DNA of 64,000 nt from CAZAQK01 sp964535825 (GCA_964535825.1 CAZHUC010000003.1:124001-188000); one strand, 5' to 3'; counted from the first letter of the stretch, positions 19,074 through 27,189 are shown. Numbers and translations: made by a program. Notes: a model not told the origin generated them from the letters alone.

Positions 19074-21239
19074 TTATGCCGCCTTTTTTTGTTCTTTGGT
19101 GTCGCCTTCGATCTTACTGAAATCTGCTACACTGTTCATACAATCACGGATGGCTGCAAGCAAGCGCAGGCGGTTCGCCCGCAGCTCTTTGTCATCACAG
19201 TTCACCATGATCTTGTCGAAGAATGTATCAACGGGTGCGCGCAGCGTTGCCAGTATTCCCATAATGTCGGCAAATTTCTCGCCGGACATGAGTTTTGCTG
19301 TTTTTTCATTTGCATCCGCAAGGGATTTGGCAAGTGCGGTTTCAGCCGCTTCCTTGAGATTGTTTGCCGCACCAGAATAGGTGGTCTTGTCCTTCTTCTC
19401 CTCAATCGCCAGAATGTTCGCGGCGCGTTTATAGCCAGCCAGCAGGTTCTTGCCGTCATCGGTATCAAGGAAAGCCTGCACGGCCTTGGCGCGGTTTACA
19501 ATGCGCACCAGATCATCATCACCACCCGCGATAACCGCTTTAATCACATCATGGCGGATGCCAGAGTCTTTCAGCTGCACAATCAGGCGGTCATGGAAGA
19601 AATCCAGTAGTGACTGCGCCAGTTCATCAGCCTTGCCTTCAGGAATATCCTCGCAGGCGCTTTCATTTACACTGAGGTACTTTCCAACCTTACCGGGTGC
19701 GGCTTCATGCAGCTGTGCATCTACCTTTGCAGCCAGCTTATCATGTGCCTTGTGCAGGGCGATTTCCTTGAGTGGTGCGGCTTTCAGCAGTGGCAATAGC
19801 GGCAGACGGATATTATTTTCCAGCACAATGCGAATTACCCCTAGTGCAGCACGGCGCAGTGCGAATGGGTCTTTGCTGCCGGTGGGTTTTTCGCCGATGG
19901 CGAACATGGCAATGAGCGTATCGAGTTTATCAGCGAGCGCTACGCAGATGGAAACCGGCGCGCTAGGCACAGTTGAAGAAGGGCCAAGCGGCAGGTAATG
20001 ATCGCGGATGGCATCGGCCACCTCTGCTTTTTCTTTTTGCGCTAACGCATAGTATCTGCCCATTACGCCTTGCAGTTCAGGGAATTCCCCGACCATGCCG
20101 GAGACAAGGTCCGCTTTGCATAATATCGCCGCGCGTTCAACTGAGGCTTTGTCGGCTTTCGTGTATTCGGTGAGTGCAACAGCCAGTTTCTTCACGCGCT
20201 CCACCTTATCGGCAATACTTCCGAGTTTGGCGTGATAGGTCACGCTGGCAAGGCCAGCGGCCATGTCCTGCAATTTCTTTTTCCGGTCAGTATCCCAGAA
20301 GAAGCGGCCGTCAGCCAGGCGGGCACGCAACACGCGCTCATTACCGGCGATGATGGCTTTGCCCTTATCCGCCGTTTCCATATTGGAAGTGATGAGGAAG
20401 GTGTCAGACAGCGCGCCATTCGCAGTATGCAGCGCAAAATATTTCTGGTGTGCGCGCATTTCAGACACCAGTACTTCTGGCGGCAGGTCCATGTAGCTGG
20501 CATCAATTTTTCCGGCAAGCAGCACAGGCCATTCCACAAGACCGGTTACTTCTTCCAGCAGGCCGATATCTTCTTTCAGCGCCAGCTTGTGTGCGGCAGC
20601 GGTTTTCTGTGCAGCTGCCAGAATATTTGCTTTGCGCTTCTCGCGGTCAGCGATGACGAAGGCTTTTTCCAGCTTTGCTTCATACTCGGAAGCGTTGCTG
20701 ATGGTAATGGTATCAGGGGCAAGGAAGCGATGGCCGCGTGTGGTGTTGCCTGCTTTTACGCCAGCGAATTCCACCGGCACGATTTTGCCATCAAAAATGC
20801 AGAGAATAGAATGCAGCGGGCGCACCCAGCTGGTTTCATTCGCGCCCCAGCGCATAGATTTCGGCCAAGGGAAGCTTTTAAGAATATCTTCGATAGCTGG
20901 CTTGATGATATCGGCAGTGGGCTTGCCTTTTTCATGTATCTTTGCCACATACACTCCGTCGACCTGCTGGAGCTTTTCCAGCGGCAGGCCGCATTTCTTC
21001 AGGAATCCCTGCATGGCTTGCTCGGGCGCGCCCACCTTCGGGCCTTTGAGTTCGGTGTTGATGTCTGGCTGCACGGCAGGGAGGTTTTTTACAATTACTG
21101 CTAGCCGTCTTGGTGTTACGAATCCTTGCACATCCGCAACGAACATGCCTGCAAATTTATCTTTAAGATGAAGTAAAGCATCCGCCTGCATTCTCGCGGG
21201 AATTTCTTCACTGAAAAGTTCAAGCAGCAGGTCAGCCAT
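19074..21239 (-). CDS. glyS: Glycyl-tRNA synthetase, beta subunit
   Basis: The 721-residue protein begins ADLLLELFSEEIPARMQADAL, the typical start of the bacterial GlyRS beta subunit. It continues with TPRRLAVIVKNLP, GPKVGAPEQAMQGFLKKCG and the conserved CKADLVSGMVGEFPELQG-type block near residue 390. The beta subunit binds tRNA-Gly and forms an alpha2-beta2 enzyme with GlyQ. It overlaps the end of panD by eight bases, an unusual insertion between the two synthetase subunits. Confidence 0.96.
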   Translation of the reverse strand: MADLLLELFSEEIPARMQADALLHLKDKFAGMFVADVQGFVTPRRLAVIVKNLPAVQPDINTELKGPKVGAPEQAMQGFLKKCGLPLEKLQQVDGVYVAKIHEKGKPTADIIKPAIEDILKSFPWPKSMRWGANETSWVRPLHSILCIFDGKIVPVEFAGVKAGNTTRGHRFLAPDTITISNASEYEAKLEKAFVIADREKRKANILAAAQKTAAAHKLALKEDIGLLEEVTGLVEWPVLLAGKIDASYMDLPPEVLVSEMRAHQKYFALHTANGALSDTFLITSNMETADKGKAIIAGNERVLRARLADGRFFWDTDRKKKLQDMAAGLASVTYHAKLGSIADKVERVKKLAVALTEYTKADKASVERAAILCKADLVSGMVGEFPELQGVMGRYYALAQKEKAEVADAIRDHYLPLGPSSTVPSAPVSICVALADKLDTLIAMFAIGEKPTGSKDPFALRRAALGVIRIVLENNIRLPLLPLLKAAPLKEIALHKAHDKLAAKVDAQLHEAAPGKVGKYLSVNESACEDIPEGKADELAQSLLDFFHDRLIVQLKDSGIRHDVIKAVIAGGDDDLVRIVNRAKAVQAFLDTDDGKNLLAGYKRAANILAIEEKKDKTTYSGAANNLKEAAETALAKSLADANEKTAKLMSGEKFADIMGILATLRAPVDTFFDKIMVNCDDKELRANRLRLLAAIRDCMNSVADFSKIEGDTKEQKKAA

Positions 21240-21588
21240 TACTTACCACATTATTATCTGTATCCATCACCAGCACTTTTGGTTTGAAGGATCTTGCTTC
21301 TTCCGGTGTCATATGTGCATAGGCGATGACGATGACGATATCGCCCTTTTTGAACAAATGCGCTGCTGCGCCGTATATACCAAAATGCTTCGAACCGCGT
21401 GGTTCTTTGATGATATAGGTCGCGATGCGTGAACCGGTGGTGACGTTCAGCACATCTATGCGCTGGCCGGCCACAAACCCTGCGGCATCGATCAGGTCCT
21501 CGTCAATACCCATCGAGCCGTTATAGCTAAGCTCCGAATGGGTCACCACTGCGCGGTGAATTTTTCCGTACATCATGGAAAACATCAT
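21232..21588 (-). CDS. panD: Aspartate 1-decarboxylase (pyruvoyl enzyme)
   Basis: The 118-residue protein contains YGKIHRAVVTHSELSYNGS followed by MGID, so the Gly-Ser pair that self-cleaves to form the pyruvoyl group is at residues 28-29 of this start. The later conserved IYGAAAHLFKKGD and VIVIAYAHM blocks are present. It makes beta-alanine from aspartate for pantothenate and CoA. The ATG at 21588 overlaps the glyQ stop by four bases and has an AGGAG eight bases upstream, inside glyQ. The 3' end overlaps glyS by eight bases. No PanM-type maturation factor is next to it. Confidence 0.94.
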   Translation of the reverse strand: MMFSMMYGKIHRAVVTHSELSYNGSMGIDEDLIDAAGFVAGQRIDVLNVTTGSRIATYIIKEPRGSKHFGIYGAAAHLFKKGDIVIVIAYAHMTPEEARSFKPKVLVMDTDNNVVSNG

Positions 21589-22439
21589 GCGGCTTTCTCC
21601 TTTTCTACATAACTTTCACAACATGCCTTGGCGAGCGCGCGTACACGGCCGATATAGGCCGCGCGTTCGGTCACAGAGATCACCCCGCGTGCATCCAGCA
21701 GGTTGAAGCGGTGCGAGGCTTTGATACATTGGTCATAGGCGGGCAGCGGCAGGTTTTTTTCTACAAGTGCCATACATTCTTTTTCGGCATCCTCGAACTG
21801 GCGCAGCAGCTGCGCAGTATCGGCGAATTCAAGGTTATAGGCCGAGAATTGTTTTTCATTTTCCAGAAATACATCTCCGTATTTCACGCCTTCGCCGTTA
21901 AAGTCGAGGTCGTACACATTTTCCTTGCCCTGAATATACATGGCAAGGCGCTCAAGCCCGTAAGTAATTTCACCGCTTGCTGGTTTGCATTCAATGCCAC
22001 CGACCTGCTGGAAATAGGTGAACTGCGTGACTTCCATGCCATCGCACCATACTTCCCAACCGAGTCCCCATGCGCCGAGTGTGGGTGATTCCCAGTCATC
22101 TTCTACGAAGCGTATATCATGTTTCATCGGGTCGATACCGATGGTCTTCAAACTCTCAAGATAGAGTTCCTGAATATTATCAGGTGAAGGCTTCAGTATC
22201 ACCTGATACTGGTAATAATGCTGCAAACGATTTGGGTTTTCGCCATACCTGCCATCTTTCGGGCGGCGAGATGGTTGCACATACGCCGCTTTCCATTCTT
22301 TCGGGCCGAGTGCACGCAGCGCAGTGGCCGGATGGAAGGTTCCCGCGCCCACTTCCATGTCATACGGTTGCAGTATCACGCAGCCCTGGTTCGCCCAGAA
22401 CTGGTGAAGGTTCAAAATCAGCTGTTGAAACGATAACAT
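21585..22439 (-). CDS. glyQ: Glycyl-tRNA synthetase, alpha subunit
   Basis: The 284-residue protein starts LSFQQLILNLHQFWANQGCV and continues LQPYDMEVGAGTFHPATALR, the catalytic-domain signature of GlyQ. The class II motif region VQPSRRPKDGRYGENPNRLQ and GLERLAMYIQGK come later. It forms the catalytic half of the alpha2-beta2 glycyl-tRNA synthetase with GlyS. The gene is the first of glyQ-panD-glyS. A long inverted-repeat element ends two bases upstream of its ATG, which may fold in the leader RNA. Confidence 0.97.
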   Translation of the reverse strand: MLSFQQLILNLHQFWANQGCVILQPYDMEVGAGTFHPATALRALGPKEWKAAYVQPSRRPKDGRYGENPNRLQHYYQYQVILKPSPDNIQELYLESLKTIGIDPMKHDIRFVEDDWESPTLGAWGLGWEVWCDGMEVTQFTYFQQVGGIECKPASGEITYGLERLAMYIQGKENVYDLDFNGEGVKYGDVFLENEKQFSAYNLEFADTAQLLRQFEDAEKECMALVEKNLPLPAYDQCIKASHRFNLLDARGVISVTERAAYIGRVRALAKACCESYVEKEKAA

Positions 22440-22441
22440 GT

Positions 22442-22563
22442 AAACTTCATTTCTGCGGTCAACTGCGTTGTTGTCATCGTGCTCGAATCCTCATGTACTG
22501 GAAGCGTACACTCCGGTTCTGCGCGCGATGCCGCCTAGCATTTGCCTCGCATAAATGAAGTTT
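22442..22563. repeat. 122-bp inverted-repeat element forming the glyQ leader
   Basis: The 16 bases at 22442-22457 (AAACTTCATTTCTGCG) pair with those at 22548-22563 (CGCATAAATGAAGTTT) at 15 of 16 positions. Inside lies a smaller inverted repeat, TGTAC at 22494-22498 and GTACA at 22506-22510. In the glyQ direction the RNA would fold into a long stem closing about 90 bases and ending two bases before the start codon. The symmetric ends also fit a small non-autonomous mobile or dispersed repeat. No T-box motif was seen. A cis-acting leader and an inserted repeat are both open. Confidence 0.6.
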
Positions 22564-22651
22564 CCGCGTTCCCACGATAGTTTCGTGGCACATAGTAGGC
22601 GTCCTTTTTAGCCTTTTTTGCTGGCTTTTCAACGTTTAAATGCGTTACAAA

Positions 22652-22676
22652 GGAATCTGTTCCACCCTTCGTCTAA
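22652..22676 (+). promoter_or_regulatory. Candidate ECF-type promoter of the sigma gene
   Basis: GGAATC at 22652-22657 and GTCTAA at 22671-22676 resemble ECF sigma-dependent -35 and -10 elements (GGAAC and CGTC/TCTAA classes), though the 13-base spacer is shorter than the usual 16-17. The ATG at 22684 begins only seven bases after the -10 box, and no Shine-Dalgarno sequence precedes it. If this is the promoter, the message would be nearly leaderless and the sigma factor may drive its own transcription. Confidence 0.4.
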
Positions 22677-22683
22677 TGATTGA

Positions 22684-23226
22684 ATGAACCCAGTTGAAAC
22701 AAACGATCTGGTAAGGCAGGCTGCCGCAGGCGATGCGCAGGCCTTCCGGCGCGTGGCAGAAGAGCATTATATGCTGGTTTACAAGGTAGCCTATAAATGG
22801 TGCGGACGGCGGGAAGACGCTGAGGACGTAGCTCAGGAAGTCTTTGTAAAACTGCCAGAAAAGCTAAGATATTTCCGCGGCGACGCTGCCTTTACCACAT
22901 GGCTGTACCGCCTGACCATCAATGCCACCAAGGATTATTACCGCACGGCGGGGAAGTCGCGCGCACGCGAATTTCCGTTCGCGGAGGGATTCGATGCCCC
23001 ATCGGAAGAGGTGGCAGCCGATGAGGCGCTGGCCGCCAAACAGGCGATGGCCGAGATCCACCGCCTGCCGGAAGGCATACGCGATGCGGTGCTCCTCGTT
23101 TATAGCGAGGAATTAAGCCACAAGGAGGCCGCCGACGTGCTGGGATGTGCGGAGACCACCGTATCGTGGCGTATTTTTCAGGCGCGAAAGAGCCTGAAGG
23201 GATTGAGAGAGCGTTATGCAGGATAA
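22684..23226 (+). CDS. ECF-family RNA polymerase sigma factor
   Basis: The 180-residue protein has sigma region 2 at about residues 20-90 (LVYKVAYKWCGRREDAEDVA, then FRGDAAFTTWLYRLTINATKD) and region 4 at about 125-178 (LPEGIRDAVLLVYSEELSHK, followed by the helix-turn-helix EAADVLGCAETTVSWRIFQA). Regions 1 and 3 are absent, as in ECF sigma factors. It should direct RNA polymerase to a small regulon in response to an envelope signal. The last 11 bases overlap the following VWA gene, so the two are coupled and probably form a sigma/regulator pair. The subgroup cannot be assigned with confidence. Confidence 0.9.
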   Translation: MNPVETNDLVRQAAAGDAQAFRRVAEEHYMLVYKVAYKWCGRREDAEDVAQEVFVKLPEKLRYFRGDAAFTTWLYRLTINATKDYYRTAGKSRAREFPFAEGFDAPSEEVAADEALAAKQAMAEIHRLPEGIRDAVLLVYSEELSHKEAADVLGCAETTVSWRIFQARKSLKGLRERYAG

Positions 23227-25465
23227 TATAAAAGATACATTGAAAAAGCTGGATATCCCCGCCCCATCGGCAGAGGCCAAGGAACGTGCCATGATGGCTG
23301 CCATGCAGGCGTTTGAAAATGAACAGGAAAGATCCGCCAAAGGATTTACTGAGACCATTCGTCCTATCCATACCACGAGCTTGTGGCAACAATTGATAAG
23401 GAACATGAACATGAAAAAAGCATATGTCTTTGCCGGATCATTCGCTGCCCTTGCAGTGGTGCTGGCGATCACAACCACACATTATTCTACCATCATGCAG
23501 CCAGTGCGGATCGATGCTGCACCGCCTGCTGCAACGGTTGAGCCGCAGGTCAATGAACCTGCAGAACCAGTTGCGGTGCAAAAAGAAGAAGCGGATAAAT
23601 CAAAAGACGATGCGGCATTAGCTGCAAAGCCAATGTCAGAATCTACGGTGAATTACGCTGCACCTGGAATGATGGGAGGCAGCGCAGATAGTGCTGCGAC
23701 AGTTGCCAGTGCGCCGCCTGTGAATATGCCGCTTGAACGTGATGCTCTTGCAAAGCGTCGTCATGCACCGCTGATGGCGCAGGAAATGGCGGCGGGCAAT
23801 GCTGCGCCAGGCATATCAGCAGATATGATCATGCCGTATCCGCAGCCTGTGCCGCCGCAATACCAGGGTGGTGATAAATTTGAACAGAAGCAGGTGAATC
23901 TTGCCAAGGCTGTTGCCAATGAGCCGGTCTCGACCTTCTCGATCGATGTGGACACGGCGTCTTACAGTTTTGTGCGCCGTATGATCAATCAGGGCACTCT
24001 GCCACAGCCGGAGATGGTGCGCGTGGAAGAGATGGTGAATTATTTCCCGTATAATTATGAACTGCCGCAGAATAAGGCTGAGCCGTTCAAACCGACCATC
24101 ACGGTGATGCCAAGCCCGTGGGCTACGCACAAGAAGCTCGTGCATATCGGCATCAAGGGTTATGACATCACCCATATCAAACGCCCATCTGCAAATCTTG
24201 TGTTCCTCATCGATGTGTCTGGCTCCATGAATGCGCCGGATAAGCTGCCGCTGGTGAAATCATCGCTGCATATGCTGGTCGACCAGATGGACGAGATGGA
24301 TACGATAAGTATCGTGACCTATGCAGGCCACGCAGGCACGGCACTGTCGCCCACCAGAGGTTCGGATAAACAGACCATCCGCAGTGTCATCGATCAGCTG
24401 GGAGCAGGGGGCTCAACAGCCGGTGCGGCAGGTGTTGAGCAGGCATATGGTCTCGCGCAACAGCACTTCAACAAAGATGCGGTGAATCGTGTAATACTTG
24501 CCACCGATGGTGATTTCAATGTGGGCATCAATGATCCCGCGTTGCTTAAAACCTACATTGAGCAGAAGCGCGAAAGCGGTATACAGCTTTCTGTGCTGGG
24601 CTTCGGGCAGGGCAATTACAATGATGCGCTCATGCAGTCACTCGCGCAATCTGGCAACGGTAATGCCGCTTACATCGATAATATCAATGAAGCACGCAAA
24701 GTATTGGTGGATGAAATGAGCTCCACACTCTTCACCATCGCGAAGGACGTAAAAATTCAGGTGGAGTGGAATCCGGCGGCAGTTTCCGAGTATCGCCTGA
24801 TTGGGTATGAAACACGCCTACTCAACCGCGAGGATTTCAACAATGACAAGGTAGATGCCGGTGATGTTGGTGCGGGTCACTCAGTTACGGCTATCTATGA
24901 GATCACACCAAAAGGCACGCCAGGCACAGCTGATCCGCTGCGTTATGGCAAGCCGGAGCAGGATGTTGTGGCAACGCCATTGTCAGAATTCTCCGGTGAA
25001 TATGGCTTCCTGAAGATGCGCTATAAATTGCCGGATGCAACGGAAAGCAGACTCATCACCGCACCTATATCGAATGCGCAAGAGGTGGCTTCCATCGAAA
25101 AAACATCGGATGATGTGCGCTTTGCTGTGGCGGTCGCTGAGTTTGGGCAGGTCTTGCGGAAAGATACAGCTATAGCGATTGCTCCGCTCATGCGTGCGGT
25201 GCAGGATCTGAAAAAGTTGCAGGAATCCGGCGAAAAACCGGCATCTGGTATCATCTCTGTGAATAGCACGTTCGACCACATTATCGAGCTGGCCGATGGG
25301 GCGAAGGGTTCGGATGCGCTGCGCGTTGAGTTCGTGAATCTGGTTCGTACCGCCAGATCATTGCAGATGCAGAGCAATCCTATGTATCAGATCTTCCAGC
25401 AACGGCCGGAACAGGATGCGTCAACACACGGCCAGCCTATACCTGCACCAGGTGTGATGCGCTAA
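23216..25465 (+). CDS. Membrane-anchored von Willebrand factor A protein (YfbK-like), possible anti-sigma/sensor
   Basis: The 749-residue protein has about 65 cytoplasmic residues, one membrane helix near 65-85 (AYVFAGSFAALAVVLAITTT), a long Pro/Ala/Gln-rich linker, then an N-terminal conserved block (VSTFSIDVDTASYSFVRRMI). A VWA domain follows near 325-510 with the metal motif DVSGSMN, and the end matches the DUF3520 region of YfbK-type proteins. The topology (cytoplasmic N-terminus, one helix, external domain) and the 11-base overlap with the ECF sigma gene fit an anti-sigma factor with a VWA sensor. No zinc-binding anti-sigma motif is visible, so that role is inference. Confidence 0.85.
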   Translation: MQDNIKDTLKKLDIPAPSAEAKERAMMAAMQAFENEQERSAKGFTETIRPIHTTSLWQQLIRNMNMKKAYVFAGSFAALAVVLAITTTHYSTIMQPVRIDAAPPAATVEPQVNEPAEPVAVQKEEADKSKDDAALAAKPMSESTVNYAAPGMMGGSADSAATVASAPPVNMPLERDALAKRRHAPLMAQEMAAGNAAPGISADMIMPYPQPVPPQYQGGDKFEQKQVNLAKAVANEPVSTFSIDVDTASYSFVRRMINQGTLPQPEMVRVEEMVNYFPYNYELPQNKAEPFKPTITVMPSPWATHKKLVHIGIKGYDITHIKRPSANLVFLIDVSGSMNAPDKLPLVKSSLHMLVDQMDEMDTISIVTYAGHAGTALSPTRGSDKQTIRSVIDQLGAGGSTAGAAGVEQAYGLAQQHFNKDAVNRVILATDGDFNVGINDPALLKTYIEQKRESGIQLSVLGFGQGNYNDALMQSLAQSGNGNAAYIDNINEARKVLVDEMSSTLFTIAKDVKIQVEWNPAAVSEYRLIGYETRLLNREDFNNDKVDAGDVGAGHSVTAIYEITPKGTPGTADPLRYGKPEQDVVATPLSEFSGEYGFLKMRYKLPDATESRLITAPISNAQEVASIEKTSDDVRFAVAVAEFGQVLRKDTAIAIAPLMRAVQDLKKLQESGEKPASGIISVNSTFDHIIELADGAKGSDALRVEFVNLVRTARSLQMQSNPMYQIFQQRPEQDASTHGQPIPAPGVMR

Positions 25466-25473
25466 GTTTCTAG

Positions 25474-25495
25474 CATCCCCGCGTAAGCGGGGATG
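25474..25495. repeat. REP-like hairpin after the VWA gene
   Basis: CATCCCCGC (25474-25482), a four-base GTAA loop and GCGGGGATG (25487-25495) form a perfect nine-base-pair stem nine bases after the VWA gene stop. It lies between convergent genes. No T-run follows on either strand, so it is more likely a dispersed palindromic repeat, related in sequence to those at 18991-19061, than a classical terminator. Confidence 0.6.
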
Positions 25496-25498
25496 ATC

Positions 25499-25786
25499 TT
25501 ATAATCCCCGCCCGCCGCCGCCTTCAGTGCCGGCGAAACGATTCCAACGTTCCTTTGAATCGCGCTTCTGGCCGGTCAAACGGTTACGTAAGGTGTTCAC
25601 CTTTTCGCTCCAGAGCAGTTCGTCCTTTTTACTCTCTTTGCCAGCGGGGCGTTGCCGCTGGGCTTTTTCCAGCTCTTCGACACGCTCGGCATCAAGGTCG
25701 CGCAGGCGCATGGCCTCAAAGATCTGCTGGTCCTTCAGGTTCTTTTTGGCTTGCGCTTTTTTCTTTTCTTTTTTTGGATCAAGCAT
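25499..25786 (-). CDS. Small, highly charged protein of unknown function
   Basis: This 95-residue protein is very rich in Lys, Arg, Glu and Gln, probably one long helix or coiled coil over residues 1-80 (LDPKKEKKKAQAKKNLKDQQ), with a glycine-rich end (GTEGGGGRGL). I do not recognise it. Its ATG overlaps the stop of a 45-residue basic ORF upstream by eight bases. Such pairs of small charged proteins are often annotated as conserved hypotheticals in alphaproteobacteria; nucleic-acid binding is possible but unproven. Confidence 0.6.
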   Translation of the reverse strand: MLDPKKEKKKAQAKKNLKDQQIFEAMRLRDLDAERVEELEKAQRQRPAGKESKKDELLWSEKVNTLRNRLTGQKRDSKERWNRFAGTEGGGGRGL

Positions 25787-25916
25787 TGTTGGTCGTGCCT
25801 TTCCGTCCTGCTATCTGCTTGCGACGCAGCAGATTGGCACGCAAGGCTTTCTCCAACCGTTCCTGTTTGGCCTGTTTGGGGTCTTTGGAGGTGGAGGGGC
25901 TTTTAGGCTTACTCAT
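25779..25916 (-). CDS. 45-residue basic small protein
   Basis: The minus strand from the ATG at 25914-25916 encodes 45 residues starting MSKPKSPSTSKDPKQAKQER and containing LEKALRANLLRRKQIAGRK, then a TGA at 25779-25781. The pattern of a disordered Ser/Pro/Lys start followed by an amphipathic ALRANLxxRK helix is one I associate with short conserved alphaproteobacterial proteins, function unknown. It overlaps the following 95-residue gene by eight bases, which supports translation of both from one message. It is shorter than usual gene-calling cut-offs. Confidence 0.6.
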   Translation of the reverse strand: MSKPKSPSTSKDPKQAKQERLEKALRANLLRRKQIAGRKGTTNNA

Positions 25917-25965
25917 GCCCTCAGCATACCATGCGGGCGTAAAGGTGCAACTAGGCTTACTTCAA

Positions 25966-26817
25966 TTAACCTAATGCTTGTTGTTTATTTTTTACATCAT
26001 GCAGGACTTTCATGAAATCTGCCTCACCTTCAGGTACGTACATAGAGCCTTTTTGTTCATGCCCCAGAATGGGATTCAGTCCTTTGCGTTGCGCCCTGCC
26101 GTCTTCTATGCGGCGTTTGTTATCTTCTTCATGTGTAGCATTGATATAACCGCGTATGGCATCGGTGTGTACAGCATTATCCAGCCATGCGATCGGTGCG
26201 ACATGCTGGATATCTGAGCACATTTTGAGTGAGTCGATAAGGCCTATCGCGGTACCTGTTTTATTTCGCGTGTTGATCAGTCTGACACCCAGATTGGCAT
26301 GTTCGGTCAGTACGAATATATTGCCGTTATCATTGCTATTCTGAAACCAGTCTGCAATATCGCGCCTGCTCAGGCGATAGGCGTGTTTCAGTTTCTTTTT
26401 ATAATATTCGTTTGGCTTATCTTTTAGTGGCTCAAGCTTGTCCAGTTGTTCACTTGCAAATTTGGTTGGCTCAATCCGTACATTCTTTACTTTGCCTTTA
26501 TGTACCTGCTCAAGGAAGTTGCGCATGGCATCATATTGCAGGCTGTCTGTGTGCGGGTAGGGGAACTCTGTTCCTGTGGAAGGTCGCCATCCTGTGCATT
26601 CGAACACGACACTTTCCGGTATGATCACTTCAGCGCCCTGCTTGCCCAGCTGTTCCAGGAATCGTAGCATGGTGGGTTGCTCAGGACTTCCTTTGCGCAG
26701 GTCTGAATCCGCGATGCGAGATGCTAATGTGATAATGCTTGAGGAATCAACAACGACGAGCAGATCTTTTCTGCGCTCCAAAGTGCGCTGCTGCCATCTT
26801 GTGGTCCTTGTATTCAT
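25966..26817 (-). CDS. PIN-like domain protein, putative ribonuclease
   Basis: The 283-residue protein opens with a basic stretch and then LLVVVDSSSIITLASRIADS, which looks like the first strand and acidic residue of a PIN nuclease. Further candidate active-site acids are in VIIPESVVFECTG and LSRRDIADWF, and a VLTEHANLGVRL strand follows. The C-terminal 80 residues are charged and unassigned. PIN proteins are metal-dependent RNases, often toxins, but no antitoxin-like small gene adjoins it. It lies next to two tRNA genes read in the same direction. The fold call is from motif spacing only, with moderate certainty. Confidence 0.55.
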   Translation of the reverse strand: MNTRTTRWQQRTLERRKDLLVVVDSSSIITLASRIADSDLRKGSPEQPTMLRFLEQLGKQGAEVIIPESVVFECTGWRPSTGTEFPYPHTDSLQYDAMRNFLEQVHKGKVKNVRIEPTKFASEQLDKLEPLKDKPNEYYKKKLKHAYRLSRRDIADWFQNSNDNGNIFVLTEHANLGVRLINTRNKTGTAIGLIDSLKMCSDIQHVAPIAWLDNAVHTDAIRGYINATHEEDNKRRIEDGRAQRKGLNPILGHEQKGSMYVPEGEADFMKVLHDVKNKQQALG

Positions 26818-26906
26818 CAGAATCCTTTACAAATTTTAATGAATTGTACCAGATTGTGGTTAAAAACCCAATAAGTTCATCTAATATACTGATTATCTGT
26901 AACAAA

Positions 26907-26991
26907 TGGTGCCCAGGAGAAGACTCGAACTTCCATGCCTTGCAGCGCTGCTACCTGAAAGCAGTGCGTCTACCAATTCCGCCACCTGGGC
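26907..26991 (-). tRNA. tRNA-Leu (anticodon CAG)
   Basis: The minus strand reads GCCCAGG at the 5' end and CCTGGGC-A-CCA at the 3' end, giving a perfect seven-pair acceptor stem and an encoded CCA. The anticodon arm is CTGCT-TTCAGGT-AGCAG, with anticodon CAG. The T arm is GGAAG-TTCGAGT-CTTCT. A long variable region between the anticodon and T arms is as expected for a class II leucine tRNA. Length is 85 bases. Confidence 0.96.
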
Positions 26992-27000
26992 ACAGGTGAA

Positions 27001-27075
27001 TGGTGCTGCTGAGAGGAATCGGACCTCCGACCCCGTCATTACCAATGACGTGCTCTACCACTGAGCTACAGCAGC
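27001..27075 (-). tRNA. tRNA-Thr (anticodon GGT)
   Basis: The minus strand begins GCTGCTG and ends CAGCAGC-A-CCA, a perfect acceptor stem with encoded CCA. The D arm contains AGCTCAGTGGTAGAGCA, the anticodon arm is CGTCA-TTGGTAA-TGACG with anticodon GGT, and the T arm holds GGTCCGATTCC. Length is 75 bases. It lies nine bases from tRNA-Leu, so both are probably cut from one transcript. Two small hairpins (27082-27097 and 27097-27108) lie just upstream in the presumed leader. Confidence 0.96.
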
Positions 27076-27189
27076 ACACAGGATCTCTTGCGAGATCGGC
27101 TTTTGCCGAATAGTCGCGGGAAAATGCCACAGCTCGTGCCAGATAGCAAGCCTTCTTGAAAAAAGAATGCAAATCCCTATATTTCAGCC

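Noticed and set aside
20232..21104. Plus-strand open frame of 290 codons opposite glyS
   Set aside because: It is the antisense of a conserved gene; the composition is His/Phe-rich as expected for a shadow frame.
22442..22563. T-box leader for glyQ
   Set aside because: No AGGGTGG-type T-box sequence or terminator/antiterminator pair was found, and T-boxes are essentially a Gram-positive feature.
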